The notes: generated by a model from the letters alone, not told the origin. Shown: positions 17,841 to 26,676, numbered from the stretch's first letter. The stretch: 64,000 nucleotides of DNA from Cupriavidus basilensis (GCF_008801925.2 NZ_CP062803.1:3224001-3288000); one strand, 5' to 3'. Numbers and translations are program-made.

Positions 17841-17940
17841 GGGTATCCTGGTGTTTAAATGATTGGGACTGGTATTGAAATCTGGATCGGGATTGAGGCT
17901 TGCGTGACCGGGCGCCGTGATCCGCGCCCGCATCGTTTTT

Positions 17941-18891
17941 CTAGTTCGCTTTCTGCAGCACGGCATCCAGCGCGGCGGTGTCGATGCTGGCCGCGCCTGG
18001 CGCAACCAGCTTCGCCATATAGGCCTGCACGAGCTGCTGCTGGCGTTGCTGGCGCATCGCCGACACCAACTGCGGCTTGATCTCGTCGAGCGTTGCGGTG
18101 CGGCCAGGCTGCGTGTCCAGCAGCTTCACCACATGAAAGCCCGCGGCCGATTGCACCGGGTCGCTTACCTGGCCAACCTTGAGCCTGGCAACGGTGTCGC
18201 GCACTTCCGGCAGCATCTGCGCCAGCGGCAGCGTGCCGACCTCCCCGCCGCGCTCGGCACCGCGAGGATCCTGCGAGCGGCTCTTGGCGAGCGCCGCGAA
18301 GTCGCCCTGGCGTGCCTGCGTGGCAAGCTTGCGGGCTTCGTCGCGCACCTTGGCCGTGGCCGCGGCATCGCTGCCCTGGGCAGCCAGGAAGATCTGCGCG
18401 ACGCGGTAGGTGGCGGGCACCTGGAAGTTCGCCTTGCCTTCTTCATAGGCCGCCTTCACCTCAAGCTCGGACGGATAGTCCGCCGGCACCTGCGTGACCG
18501 ACTCCAGGTAGGTGGAGGCGACGATCCGCGCGGAGATCTCGCGCATGGCGGCATCGACGCGCGCCTTCACCTCGGGCCGTTCCGCCCAACCCTTGCCCTG
18601 TGCCTCGCGCAGCAACGCTTCACTGGCCAGGCGCTGGCGCAGCCAGCTCTCGATGCCCGCGCGGTTGCTCCTGGCCGCGGCGCGGTCCGCTTCTGGCAGG
18701 CCCTGCAGCAGCCGTTCCACGTCATCCTGGCCAACGGTGACCGAGCCGGCACGCGCCACCACCGGACCGCTTGCCGGTGCGGGCTCCGCCGCCTGCACCG
18801 GCGCCGCGCTCAGCCACGAGGCCAGCAGGATGCCGATGGCCGTGCGCACGGGCGGCAGCATGGACTGGACGTGCGATTTCATTCGAATCAT
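17941..18891 (-). CDS. Periplasmic parvulin-type peptidyl-prolyl isomerase (SurA/PpiC-like)
   Basis: A 316-residue foldase for outer-membrane or secreted proteins. A signal peptide (residues 1-38, ending PVQAAE) precedes a helical SurA-like N-domain (45-160, TVGQDDVERLLQGLPEADRA). The PpiC rotamase domain spans about 165-270 (YRVAQIFLAAQGSDAAATAK, RSQDPRGAERGGEVGTLPLA, VGQVSDPVQSAAGFHVVKLL). A C-terminal helix closes the chain. The start at 18891 is an ATG with weak AAGGTAAG upstream; the frame stays open further up but overlaps the previous gene. It probably helps fold TpsA, the porin or TpsB in the periplasm. Confidence 0.9.
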   Translation of the reverse strand: MIRMKSHVQSMLPPVRTAIGILLASWLSAAPVQAAEPAPASGPVVARAGSVTVGQDDVERLLQGLPEADRAAARSNRAGIESWLRQRLASEALLREAQGKGWAERPEVKARVDAAMREISARIVASTYLESVTQVPADYPSELEVKAAYEEGKANFQVPATYRVAQIFLAAQGSDAAATAKVRDEARKLATQARQGDFAALAKSRSQDPRGAERGGEVGTLPLAQMLPEVRDTVARLKVGQVSDPVQSAAGFHVVKLLDTQPGRTATLDEIKPQLVSAMRQQRQQQLVQAYMAKLVAPGAASIDTAALDAVLQKAN

Positions 18892-19073
18892 CTGTGTCTT
18901 ACCTTTTTTCTCTGTGAGCGCGGGCGAACGCTTGCGCGGGCCGGCGGCATCGCCTTGCCCGCGCGCTGGCCCGCGCGCTTCATGACATCGCAGCAACATG
19001 ACAAAACACTCACGCCCCAGCAACAGCAGGCTCGGCGCCACCGCCATGCACGGTCCGTTGCCGGCTTTGCGCG

Positions 19074-19850
19074 TCATGGGCGTGGCGCCTCTGCCGCGCC
19101 CGTGGCGCTTGTGGTGTTTGTAGTGTTCGTGGTGCTCTGCGCATCCTTGACTTCGGCGGCCGCCTGCGCGGGTGCGTCGGCGGCTGCCGCAGCGCCGGCC
19201 ACGAAGCGCCCTTCGTACAGCTTGTCGCCATACTCCTGCGCGATCTGCTCGAACTTCACCCGGCTCTGCGCCGCGAAGGGCTGGCGCGCGATCATCACCG
19301 TGCCCAGGTCCACCGTCTCGTAGGCGCGCAGGATCTCCTGGCCCACTGCGTAGAGCTTCGCGTTCTTGGCCTCGCACTGCGCCACCGTGGCGTGCAGCGT
19401 CTTGGCCTCCAGGGCCAGGCGCTGGCGGTCCGCCTCGGCTGCGCGTGCGAGCTTGAGCAGTTCGTCATAAGCGTTGCGGTACTGCGCAATTTGCGTGCTG
19501 GCTTTCTCGGCAACCGCCTGTGCCTGCTGTTGCGCCTGCTGGCTCCTGTCGCTCAGCCGTTCGCGCTCCTGACGCTCTGCGGCGAGTTGCGCGCGGGCAC
19601 GCTCCAGTTCCTTCTTCACGTCGCCGTCCGCGCCGGATGGCGCGGCGCCGGCATGTGGCGCGCCGGCCTTGAGCGCGGCCAGTTCGTTCTGCGCCTGTTG
19701 CAGCTGCGTGGTGGTGACGCGCAACTGGGCGCGCAGGCGCTCTTCCATGGTCTGGGCCGGCTGGGCGTGAGCCGCTGCGCCGGCCATCATGAAGCTGGCG
19801 GCGAGCGCCAGCGGACGCCAGGCGCCGCGCAAGCGTGATGTGGATGACAC
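19074..19850 (-). CDS. Periplasmic coiled-coil protein of unknown function
   Basis: A 258-residue exported protein. It starts with GTG at 19850, preceded by the strong site AGGAGGG at 5-nt spacing. The signal peptide ends at AHAQ (about residue 30). Long coiled coils follow: residues 33-65 (MEERLRAQLRVTTTQLQQAQ) and 75-165 (KKELERARAQLAAERQERER, then Gln-rich). A small domain with YAVGQEILRAYETVDLG and EYGDKLYEGRFVAG and a low-complexity Thr/Asn/Ala tail close it. It begins 10 bases after the porin gene, so the two are co-translated. It could be a periplasmic scaffold between the TonB complex and the outer membrane; no family is recognised. Confidence 0.75.
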   Translation of the reverse strand: MSSTSRLRGAWRPLALAASFMMAGAAAHAQPAQTMEERLRAQLRVTTTQLQQAQNELAALKAGAPHAGAAPSGADGDVKKELERARAQLAAERQERERLSDRSQQAQQQAQAVAEKASTQIAQYRNAYDELLKLARAAEADRQRLALEAKTLHATVAQCEAKNAKLYAVGQEILRAYETVDLGTVMIARQPFAAQSRVKFEQIAQEYGDKLYEGRFVAGAAAAADAPAQAAAEVKDAQSTTNTTNTTSATGAAEAPRP

Positions 19851-19860
19851 TGTATCCCTC

Positions 19861-21633
19861 CTAGAAGCGCGTGTTGATCTCGACCTGCAAGATATCGATT
19901 GCCAGCGGCGGGCCATAGACCTCCTTGGTCGACGTCCAGCGGCCGGTCACCCACGTGTTCTTGTCGAGCGCGTACGAGCCGCCCACGTAGTAGCCGCGTG
20001 CGTTGGTGCCGCCCAGGTGGAAGGTCGAATCGTTGTAGCCGTCCGGCATGGCATCCGGCTCGATGCGCTTGTAGCCAAGCAGCATGTTCCAGTCGCCCTT
20101 GGCAAGCGTCACGGGCTTGCCCAGCGTCGCCTGGAACATATAGGCGTTGCCGCCGCTCTTGAAGTCCGCGCGGCTGGTGCCGCCGCTGCCGCCGAAGTTG
20201 TTGACGATGCCGCCGTTTGCGCGCGAGAACATGCCGCCCTCGTCGTAGGCCAGGTTGCGGATGTAGTTCGCATCCATGCGCAGGCCGAGGCTGCCCGCCA
20301 CCTTGGTTTCCCAGCGGAAGTTCAGGTCCAGCAGCTGGAACTTGGACGCCAGGCCCACGTATTGCGGCTGCGGCGTGCCGGCCGGATCCAGCGGATTGAG
20401 CGCGATATTGCGCAACAGCATCAGCGTGTTGCCCTTCTGCATGAAGGCCGGGCGTGACCAGTCGGTGCTGCAGCCATCGGCGCCGGCGTACAACGCACAA
20501 GGCTGCGACACCTGGCCGCTGACGTTGCGGAAGTCGTAGTACGCCAGCGCGCCGCGCAGGCGATTGTCGTTGTTGAGCTTCCAGCTCGCGCCGATCTGCG
20601 CGCCCAGCAGCCATTTCTTCTCGCTGCTCGCCTTGTTCTGGCTGCGGCTGGGGAAGCTGTCGGAAGAATACTCGAGCGGCACGAGGCCCAGCGTGCCGAA
20701 CAGCGCGACGTCCCGGTTGGGCAACGCCTTGTCGAACTGCGCGGCCAGGCCGTCGAAGTTCAGGTCGTTCGAGAACAGCAGGTCGGACGACACGAACGGG
20801 TTGCCGAAGCGGCCAGCCGTGAGGTTGACCCATTCCGCCGGCTTGTAGGACAGCCAGCCCTGGTCCAGCCACACATTCTTCTTGGCCAGGCCGCCGCCCA
20901 GCGTCTGGTTGGTGGACACCGGGCTGTCGTCGTTGCCGGTGGCAATGCGGATGCCCGCATGCGTGCTGTCGGAAATATCGGCCAGCACGCCGAACCTGGC
21001 GCGGGCACGCAGCAGGCTCACGCGATTCTGCCGCGTGTTGAGCAGCGGCGGCAGCGAAAGATTGGTGTTCGGGTTGACGTCAAAGCCGCTGCCCTGGTTG
21101 ATGGCCGCCCAGTCGATGGCGATATCGCTGTTGTTGCTGGAGTAGAAGCGCGATTCGTCGCGCACGCGCACGTCGCCTTCGATGCGGATGCGCTTGGTCC
21201 ACTCCGGCGTTTCGTTCGGTGCCGCCCAGCCTTCGGCTTGGGCCTGGGCCATGATCTGACCCTTGACCTCGTCGCGGATCTGGTCGCGCACGGTATCGGA
21301 GATATAGGGCACGCGCACGTCGCCCGGCTCCACGCGCATGCCGCCGGCGGCGGCGGCGGCGGCCGGGGCTGCCGACGCCAGGCGCTGCGCCTGCTGCTGC
21401 GCCATGGCTTCGGTCTGGGCCTGGGCGAGCAAGGCTTCGCCGGCATCTTTTTTCAGGGCACCGCTTTGCATCAGGCCACGGATCAGCTTGACCATGGTGC
21501 TATCGGCGGGCGCCGCGCTTTGCGCGTAGCCCGCGCCGCTTGCGCCGAGCAGTGCGATCGCCATGGCGGCGGCCAGCGCGTGGGTCTTGCGGGCCGGCTC
21601 CGCATGGCGCCGGGAGTTTGCTGGATGGTTCAT
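19861..21633 (-). CDS. Putative outer-membrane porin (Porin_5-like)
   Basis: A 590-residue protein with signal peptide (ending GAGYAQ, about residue 37). A helical N-terminal region (VKLIRGLMQSGALKKDAGEA) is followed by Ala/Gln-rich and VRVPYISDTVRDQIRDEVKG segments, probably a periplasmic coiled coil. A beta-barrel occupies about residues 140-590, with alternating strands and a C-terminal Phe (EINTRF), the usual outer-membrane assembly signal. The start at 21633 has no good ribosome-binding site; 21672 is an alternative. As part of a TonB/ExbBD operon it may be the outer-membrane partner energised by that complex, though no plug domain is seen. Confidence 0.82.
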   Translation of the reverse strand: MNHPANSRRHAEPARKTHALAAAMAIALLGASGAGYAQSAAPADSTMVKLIRGLMQSGALKKDAGEALLAQAQTEAMAQQQAQRLASAAPAAAAAAGGMRVEPGDVRVPYISDTVRDQIRDEVKGQIMAQAQAEGWAAPNETPEWTKRIRIEGDVRVRDESRFYSSNNSDIAIDWAAINQGSGFDVNPNTNLSLPPLLNTRQNRVSLLRARARFGVLADISDSTHAGIRIATGNDDSPVSTNQTLGGGLAKKNVWLDQGWLSYKPAEWVNLTAGRFGNPFVSSDLLFSNDLNFDGLAAQFDKALPNRDVALFGTLGLVPLEYSSDSFPSRSQNKASSEKKWLLGAQIGASWKLNNDNRLRGALAYYDFRNVSGQVSQPCALYAGADGCSTDWSRPAFMQKGNTLMLLRNIALNPLDPAGTPQPQYVGLASKFQLLDLNFRWETKVAGSLGLRMDANYIRNLAYDEGGMFSRANGGIVNNFGGSGGTSRADFKSGGNAYMFQATLGKPVTLAKGDWNMLLGYKRIEPDAMPDGYNDSTFHLGGTNARGYYVGGSYALDKNTWVTGRWTSTKEVYGPPLAIDILQVEINTRF

Positions 21634-21707
21634 CGGTTCGTTCACGAGAATGAGGTGGAATAGGTAGGGCATGCGGTGGGACATGCGGCGGCGGCCCGCT
21701 GGCCGCG

Positions 21708-22418
21708 TCACGGCCGGCGCCCCTTGATCGACATGCGCATCGGAAAGCGCAGCGACGCCGGCGGCCGTTCGTCGGCCCGGAAATCGCGCACCATGGCCAG
21801 CACGGCTTCATCGGTCTGCGCGTTGCCGGTGCTGCGCACCAGTTGCACGCGCGTGGCGCGGCCGTCGGCGTCCAGCCACAGCTCGATGCGGATGTCCTCG
21901 AACGCCAGCTGCCGGGTGCGCTGGTCGCGCGCAAAGGCCTGCTGCAAGGCACCCGAAACGTAGCTCGAATAGGACCGGCTGCCCAGCCCGCCGCCACCGC
22001 CGGTCATGCCGCCGCCGCGCCCGGCCTGGATGCCAAATGCATCCGTGCCGGCTTGCGCCGCGCCGTCGATCGTGACCGGGTCGCCGAGATCTTTCGACGG
22101 GCTTGGGGGGGCGTCGTCCTTCGGCGCTTCCTGCGGGTCCGCCGGCTTGGGCTCGGGTTCGACCACTTCCGGCTTGACCTTCTCCGGCACGGGCTCGGGC
22201 GGCTTCTCAGGCTCGGGGGGTGGCGGCGGCGGCGGCGGCAGCACCAGCATCGGCGTGGCCGCCACCTCGCGCTTGGTGCTGGCAGTGTCGGACAGCAAGC
22301 GCCAGACCAGCACGGCCAGCCCGATGATGACCAGCGCGCCGATGATCAGCCCGCCCCAGCGGCGCCACAAGGCGACGGCGCGCTGCCGGGCAGGAGGAGT
22401 TGAATCACGATGTTTCAC
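21708..22418 (-). CDS. tonB: TonB-family energy transducer
   Basis: A 236-residue inner-membrane-anchored protein that passes proton-motive energy from ExbB/ExbD to an outer-membrane partner. One membrane segment lies at residues 23-42 (GGLIIGALVIIGLAVLVWRL). A Pro/Glu/Lys-rich periplasm-spanning region covers 57-105 (eight consecutive Pro, then EPEKPPEPVPEKVKPEVVEP). A Gly-rich hinge and the C-terminal TonB domain (155-236, IELWLDADGRATRVQLVRST) follow. It starts 10 bases after the exbD stop codon. It is probably dedicated to the TPS/porin system; this is inferred from the operon. Confidence 0.92.
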   Translation of the reverse strand: MKHRDSTPPARQRAVALWRRWGGLIIGALVIIGLAVLVWRLLSDTASTKREVAATPMLVLPPPPPPPPEPEKPPEPVPEKVKPEVVEPEPKPADPQEAPKDDAPPSPSKDLGDPVTIDGAAQAGTDAFGIQAGRGGGMTGGGGGLGSRSYSSYVSGALQQAFARDQRTRQLAFEDIRIELWLDADGRATRVQLVRSTGNAQTDEAVLAMVRDFRADERPPASLRFPMRMSIKGRRP

Positions 22419-22428
22419 CCGACTCTCC

Positions 22429-22839
22429 TCACGCCGGCTTGCCGGTGACGAGGCCGATCTGGTTCAGGTCGATGCGCCTGAGCAGGTCCAGCACCTCCAC
22501 CACCTTCGCGTACTGCACGGCGGCATCGCCCCGCACGATCACGGGGAAATCCGGCGTGAGCGCCTTCTCCGTGCGCAAGCGCTCCTCCAGCTCCGGCAGC
22601 GTCACCGGATAGGCGTCGAGGAACACCTGGCCCGCGTTGTCGATCGTGATGGCCTTGGTCTTGGGCTTCTCCAGCGCGACCGACGAACTCGCCTTGGGCA
22701 GGTCCACCTTGATGCCCGGGATGCTGGCATTGCTGGTCAGGATGAAAATCACCAGCACCACCAGCAGCACGTCGACGAAGGGCGTGATGTTGATGCCGCC
22801 CGTGCGCTTCTTGGTGCCGAACTTGGCTGCGTTTGCCAT
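22429..22839 (-). CDS. exbD: ExbD-family biopolymer transport protein
   Basis: A 136-residue inner-membrane protein of the proton-driven TonB motor. A single membrane segment at residues 18-38 carries the essential Asp (NITPFVDVLLVVLVIF). The periplasmic ExbD domain follows (KAITIDNAGQVFLDAYPVTL, LTPDFPVIVRGDAAVQYAKV). It lies 15 bases below exbB and 10 above tonB, in one operon. Confidence 0.95.
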   Translation of the reverse strand: MANAAKFGTKKRTGGINITPFVDVLLVVLVIFILTSNASIPGIKVDLPKASSSVALEKPKTKAITIDNAGQVFLDAYPVTLPELEERLRTEKALTPDFPVIVRGDAAVQYAKVVEVLDLLRRIDLNQIGLVTGKPA

Positions 22840-22854
22840 GGCCGCGCGCTCCCC

Positions 22855-24645
22855 TTAAGCCCGGTGCAGGGCAGCGGGGACGCGACGTCCCTCGCCCTGC
22901 TCTTCGGCCAGGCGCGTGGCGAACTCGTCCACGAACACCGCCATGTCGGCGCCGATCGAATCCGAGCGCGAGGCCAGCCAGTTGTAGCCGAACAGCGCGG
23001 GAATCGCGACGCCCAGCCCGGCAGCGGTACACAGCAAGGCCGCGGCCATGCCTGGTGCCACCGAGTTGATATCCACCGCGCCGGCCATGGCCGCCACGAC
23101 GAACACCAGCATGATCCCGATCACGGTGCCGAACAGGCCCACATACGGCGCGCCTTCGATGGTGGTCGACAGCCAGTTCATGCGCTTGGCCATGCGCTCG
23201 CTCTCGCGCACCATCACGCCATCCATGGCCGCGCGGATCGCGCTGATGGTCGCGTCGGAGACCGCGTTGAGGTCGTAGCCCATCTGATGGCGGCGGTGCA
23301 GTTCCTCGACCGCCATCTCATACAAGCGCCACAGCGATGAATCCGCCTTGACGGCCTCGGGTACGCGGTTGCTCTTGGCCAGCTGGTCCAGCGGCGCGCC
23401 GGCCGCTTCGCGGAAATGCACCATGAAGGCAGCGTTGGCGCGTGAGGTGGCGCCGTAGCTGCGGCCCTTGCTGATCATGATGGCCCACGACAGCGCCATC
23501 ATGATGCCGAGCAGGCCCACCACGATCCAGGCGTCCAGCGGCATGGCGGCGAGGATGAAGCCGAAATGGCTCTTGCCGGCCTGCTGCTCGTCCGCGCCGA
23601 ACACGGCCAGGCGCGATTCAGCACCCTGCGATACGGCGTCGGCGAGGATCAGCGCATCCGGGCGCGCCACCTTGGACAAGCGCACTTCATCGATGGCACC
23701 GGTGAACGGGCTCAGCGCGGTCGCTGCGGCCGGCGTGTTGGCCGCGGCCGCGTCGGCACCGAGCGTGGCCGGTGTGTTCAGCGCCGGCAAGGCGGTTGCC
23801 AGCGACGCGGCAGGACGTCCGCCGACATACAGCGACACGCTCTTGCCATCGGACTTGACTGCCAGGTGCGACCACTGCCCCGCCTGCACGGGCTGGCCGG
23901 GATTGCTGCGCTGGCCATTGACCTGCACGAACGGCACGGCTTGGTCGATGCCGATGACGAGTTCGCCCGCGCCATCGCGGCGCGCATAGACGACTTGCTG
24001 CGGGCCGAGCCTCTCGGGGCGCACCCAGGCGGAAAAGCCGAACGGCGCGCCCGCGGCCAGCGCCAGCGACGGCGACGACGGCAGCACCAGCGGGGCGGCG
24101 CCGAGCTGCGCGCCCTTGCCGATGACCGTGCCATCGACGCTCACCACAGCGGTCTGGCTGTGGTTGCCGTAAGCCGTGGTGTCGCGGGCCGGTACGCTGC
24201 CTTCGGCGAAGTGGTAGACCAGCGTGTAGTCAGGGTCGAAGGTCCGCTGGCCATTGCCCGATGCCGGCGCCTTGGCGTTGCCGTAGTACATCCACAACTG
24301 CTGCGGACCGGCGGCGGAGACCGACGGAACGTCGATCCAGATCAGCGCGATGCCCAGAAGCGGATCGAACTGTTCGATCTGGTGGTTAAGCACGGTCTTG
24401 TCGTCGGCGGCAACAAAGCGCAGGTCGGCGCCGGTCTCGCTCACGCCTTCAAAGCTGAAGTTGCCGGTATGCAGGCGCAGCAGCACCGGGGTACGCCCGG
24501 CATCGCCGCCGATCGCGCCGGCCTTGGGGCCGGCATCGATCGTGATCGGCTTGCGATAAGCCCAGTCGGGCTGCCACCAGGCATGGGCCAGGTCGGGCAG
24601 GAGTGTGCTCAGCAGCGTGAGCACGAGCAAAAGGATGCGTCGCAT
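22855..24645 (-). CDS. ExbB proton-channel protein fused to a periplasmic DUF2341/LamG-like region
   Basis: A 596-residue composite protein. A signal peptide (residues 1-22, ending AHA) leads into a DUF2341 region (25-130, AWWQPDWAYRKPITIDAG) and a LamG/concanavalin-like lectin fold (about 150-335, FGFSAWVRPERLGPQQVVYA, QWSHLAVKSDGKSVSLYVGG). The MotA/TolQ/ExbB channel follows with membrane segments at about 367-393, 498-522 and 530-553 (GLFGTVIGIMLVFVVAAMAG, AALLCTAAGLGVAIPALFGY). Ordinary ExbB is about 240 residues with no such extension. The extra domains would lie in the periplasm and could sense or bind glycan or protein ligands. It is the first motor gene after tpsB. Confidence 0.92.
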   Translation of the reverse strand: MRRILLLVLTLLSTLLPDLAHAWWQPDWAYRKPITIDAGPKAGAIGGDAGRTPVLLRLHTGNFSFEGVSETGADLRFVAADDKTVLNHQIEQFDPLLGIALIWIDVPSVSAAGPQQLWMYYGNAKAPASGNGQRTFDPDYTLVYHFAEGSVPARDTTAYGNHSQTAVVSVDGTVIGKGAQLGAAPLVLPSSPSLALAAGAPFGFSAWVRPERLGPQQVVYARRDGAGELVIGIDQAVPFVQVNGQRSNPGQPVQAGQWSHLAVKSDGKSVSLYVGGRPAASLATALPALNTPATLGADAAAANTPAAATALSPFTGAIDEVRLSKVARPDALILADAVSQGAESRLAVFGADEQQAGKSHFGFILAAMPLDAWIVVGLLGIMMALSWAIMISKGRSYGATSRANAAFMVHFREAAGAPLDQLAKSNRVPEAVKADSSLWRLYEMAVEELHRRHQMGYDLNAVSDATISAIRAAMDGVMVRESERMAKRMNWLSTTIEGAPYVGLFGTVIGIMLVFVVAAMAGAVDINSVAPGMAAALLCTAAGLGVAIPALFGYNWLASRSDSIGADMAVFVDEFATRLAEEQGEGRRVPAALHRA

Positions 24646-24712
24646 GACAGTGGTTCTCGGTTAGCTCGTCGGGAGTCGATGTATCAGGTTGGAAGCGGCG
24701 CGCCGCACGCGC

Positions 24713-26350
24713 TCAGTAACTGGCGGTGACGCTGAAGTTCACGCGCGGGTCGCCACGCTGCGTGCGTGGCCCGTCCTTGAGCGGATAGCCCAGGTCCAGG
24801 CGCCCGGTGACTTTCTGGCCGAGGCGGAACGTAGTGCCCACCCCCACCGAGGCGAGCGAGACGTTGCTCTTCTGCTCGGGCAACGGATCGCGCAGGCGGA
24901 CCTGGCCGGCATCGGCAAACAGGTAGGCACGCCAGTTTTCAACCACGGAAGTGAAGAAGGCCAGCGGCGGCGTGCGCATTTCCACGGACCCGACCACGCC
25001 ATAGTCTCCGGTGGACTCGGCGGACAGGTAGCCGCGCACCGAGTTCATGCCGCCGGCCGCGATCTGCTCGTTCGAGACCAGCGGGGAATCCGTGACCTGG
25101 GCCGCCAGGCGCCAGCCCAGCTGCGCGTTGCCCGCGAAGGTGTAGGAGCCATTGGTATCGCCCTTGAGCACCATGAAGCTCGGCGACGCCTTGTAGCGCT
25201 TGTAGTCGAATTGCTGCGCGGTGCTGCCGTAGCCAAGGAAGCTGCGCGTGCCCGCGACCAGCGACAGGTTCAGGCCGTAGGTGCCGCGCTCCGTCTGGCC
25301 AAAGCCCGAGTAGCCGAGCGTGATCGGCGCGTACTTGAGCGGCACCGTATCGGCGGCGCTGCCAAGGCGCGTCACCTCGTCGTTGTCCTTGAAGTCCACG
25401 CCGGCGCTGAACGCGTGCCACCATGCGCCGGTGTTCGGCACGGTGTAGGTGGCCTTCACGCCAACCGCATAGCCCTTGCCCAATACATTGGTGCCGCCTA
25501 GCGTCGCGACGTTGCTGTCCGATTTGTAGCCGGAAGCCTCGAGGCCCCAGTTAGTGCCACGCAGCGGCGCCACATACGAGCCGGACCACACCTGGGTCTG
25601 GTTCAGGTCCTGCGGGGCGCCAAAGAAGCTGACCGAGGCGCTGTGCCCCAGTTGCCAGAGGTTGTCGTGGCCCAGCGAAGCCGTGGCCCGCAGTTGCTTG
25701 GTATCCGCGCTGTAGTCGTTGTTCAGGCCCACGCTCGCCCGCCACGGGCTGCTGTCTTCGACCTTGAGATCAACGTCCATGGTGCCTGGCAGCGCGCCCT
25801 GCCTGACCAGCGGCATCACCTGCCGGTTCGCGGTCCGGTTCAGGGCAGTGAGCTCCGTCTGCGCCTGGTTGAAGTCCGGCACCGCGCCCTCCGCCAGCGC
25901 GGGCACCTGCTCACGCACCTCTACCGGCGAGTTGTACTGCGCTCCCACCACACGCACGCGGCCCACCTTGGTCTCGCTCACCTGCAGGAAGACCACGCCG
26001 CCAACCGCCTGCTGCTCAGGCAGGTCCACGTACACCGACTGGTATCCCTTTGCCTGGTAGGCCGCCAGCAGCGCATCGCGCGCGCCCTCGATATCCTTCA
26101 GCGTGCGCTTCGGTCCAAGATAAGGCGTGACCGCGCGCTCGATCGCGCGCGCATCCAGCACCGTGTTCCCACGCACGATGTACTCGTTGATGTCGACGCG
26201 CCGTTCCGCGTCGGCCTGCACGCCAGGCGTTGCCGCCTCGGTGGCAGCGGGGGCCTGCGCCATCGCGGTTCCCTGCGTCCCTAGTCCTAGCACCGCCAGA
26301 CATAGCGCCCTCCAGCGCGCGGACGCATCGTTCTTGTTCTTGTCATGCAT
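24713..26350 (-). CDS. TpsB outer-membrane transporter (ShlB/FhaC family)
   Basis: A 545-residue Omp85-superfamily pore that exports the TpsA protein. The signal peptide ends near AMAQAP (residue 32). A ShlB-type POTRA region spans about 52-195 (VDINEYIVRGNTVLDARAIE, RTLKDIEGARDALLAAYQAK, TKVGRVRVVGAQYNSPVEVR). A 16-strand barrel spans 200-545. The hallmark loop-6 motif VRGY is at 438-441 (GGMNSVRGYLSAES). The C-terminus is NFSVTASY with a terminal Tyr. It is the first gene of its operon, below the ECF-type promoter at 26488-26535; the start is the ATG at 26350. Its cognate substrate is almost surely the protein at 1-10080, the only TpsA in the window. Confidence 0.95.
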   Translation of the reverse strand: MHDKNKNDASARWRALCLAVLGLGTQGTAMAQAPAATEAATPGVQADAERRVDINEYIVRGNTVLDARAIERAVTPYLGPKRTLKDIEGARDALLAAYQAKGYQSVYVDLPEQQAVGGVVFLQVSETKVGRVRVVGAQYNSPVEVREQVPALAEGAVPDFNQAQTELTALNRTANRQVMPLVRQGALPGTMDVDLKVEDSSPWRASVGLNNDYSADTKQLRATASLGHDNLWQLGHSASVSFFGAPQDLNQTQVWSGSYVAPLRGTNWGLEASGYKSDSNVATLGGTNVLGKGYAVGVKATYTVPNTGAWWHAFSAGVDFKDNDEVTRLGSAADTVPLKYAPITLGYSGFGQTERGTYGLNLSLVAGTRSFLGYGSTAQQFDYKRYKASPSFMVLKGDTNGSYTFAGNAQLGWRLAAQVTDSPLVSNEQIAAGGMNSVRGYLSAESTGDYGVVGSVEMRTPPLAFFTSVVENWRAYLFADAGQVRLRDPLPEQKSNVSLASVGVGTTFRLGQKVTGRLDLGYPLKDGPRTQRGDPRVNFSVTASY

Positions 26351-26487
26351 GTGTTTGCTCAATCCCTTGCGAAACAATTGCCGTCGTTCCCTTGCGCCGG
26401 CGCCTCGACCAGAGGCAAGTCGTAAGCGATCGCATCCGATGAGGCCATGATGAGCGGTCATCATTTCAGCGCCGCGTACGATTGGTT

Positions 26488-26535
26488 AGACGAACGGCCC
26501 GCGCGCCGACTGTCGTTTGTCACGAAAGCTTCATC
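26488..26535 (-). promoter_or_regulatory. Predicted ECF sigma promoter of the tpsB operon
   Basis: Minus-strand GTGACAAACGACAG (down to 26510), 17 nt, then CGTCT (26492-26488). The upstream flank ATGAAGCTTTC matches ATGAATCTTCC of the promoter at 17182-17228. About 24 of 26 upstream bases and the -10 are identical while the spacer is unrelated, which argues for selected contacts. Transcription would begin about 130 bases before tpsB. The rest of the 26351-26676 gap must also hold the promoter of the plus-strand gene at 26677; I see no clear sigma-70 match there. Confidence 0.75.
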
Positions 26536-26676
26536 TGCGGGCGCGGGGCATGGCGATGCGCCTCAACGGCAGCGATATCGCAGAGCAATTGCATGCCGCA
26601 CTACTCGGGATGGAGCGCTACACTTCAGGCATATCGCCAATGGCGGGGTTGGCAACCAATGAACACGGAGCACGAA

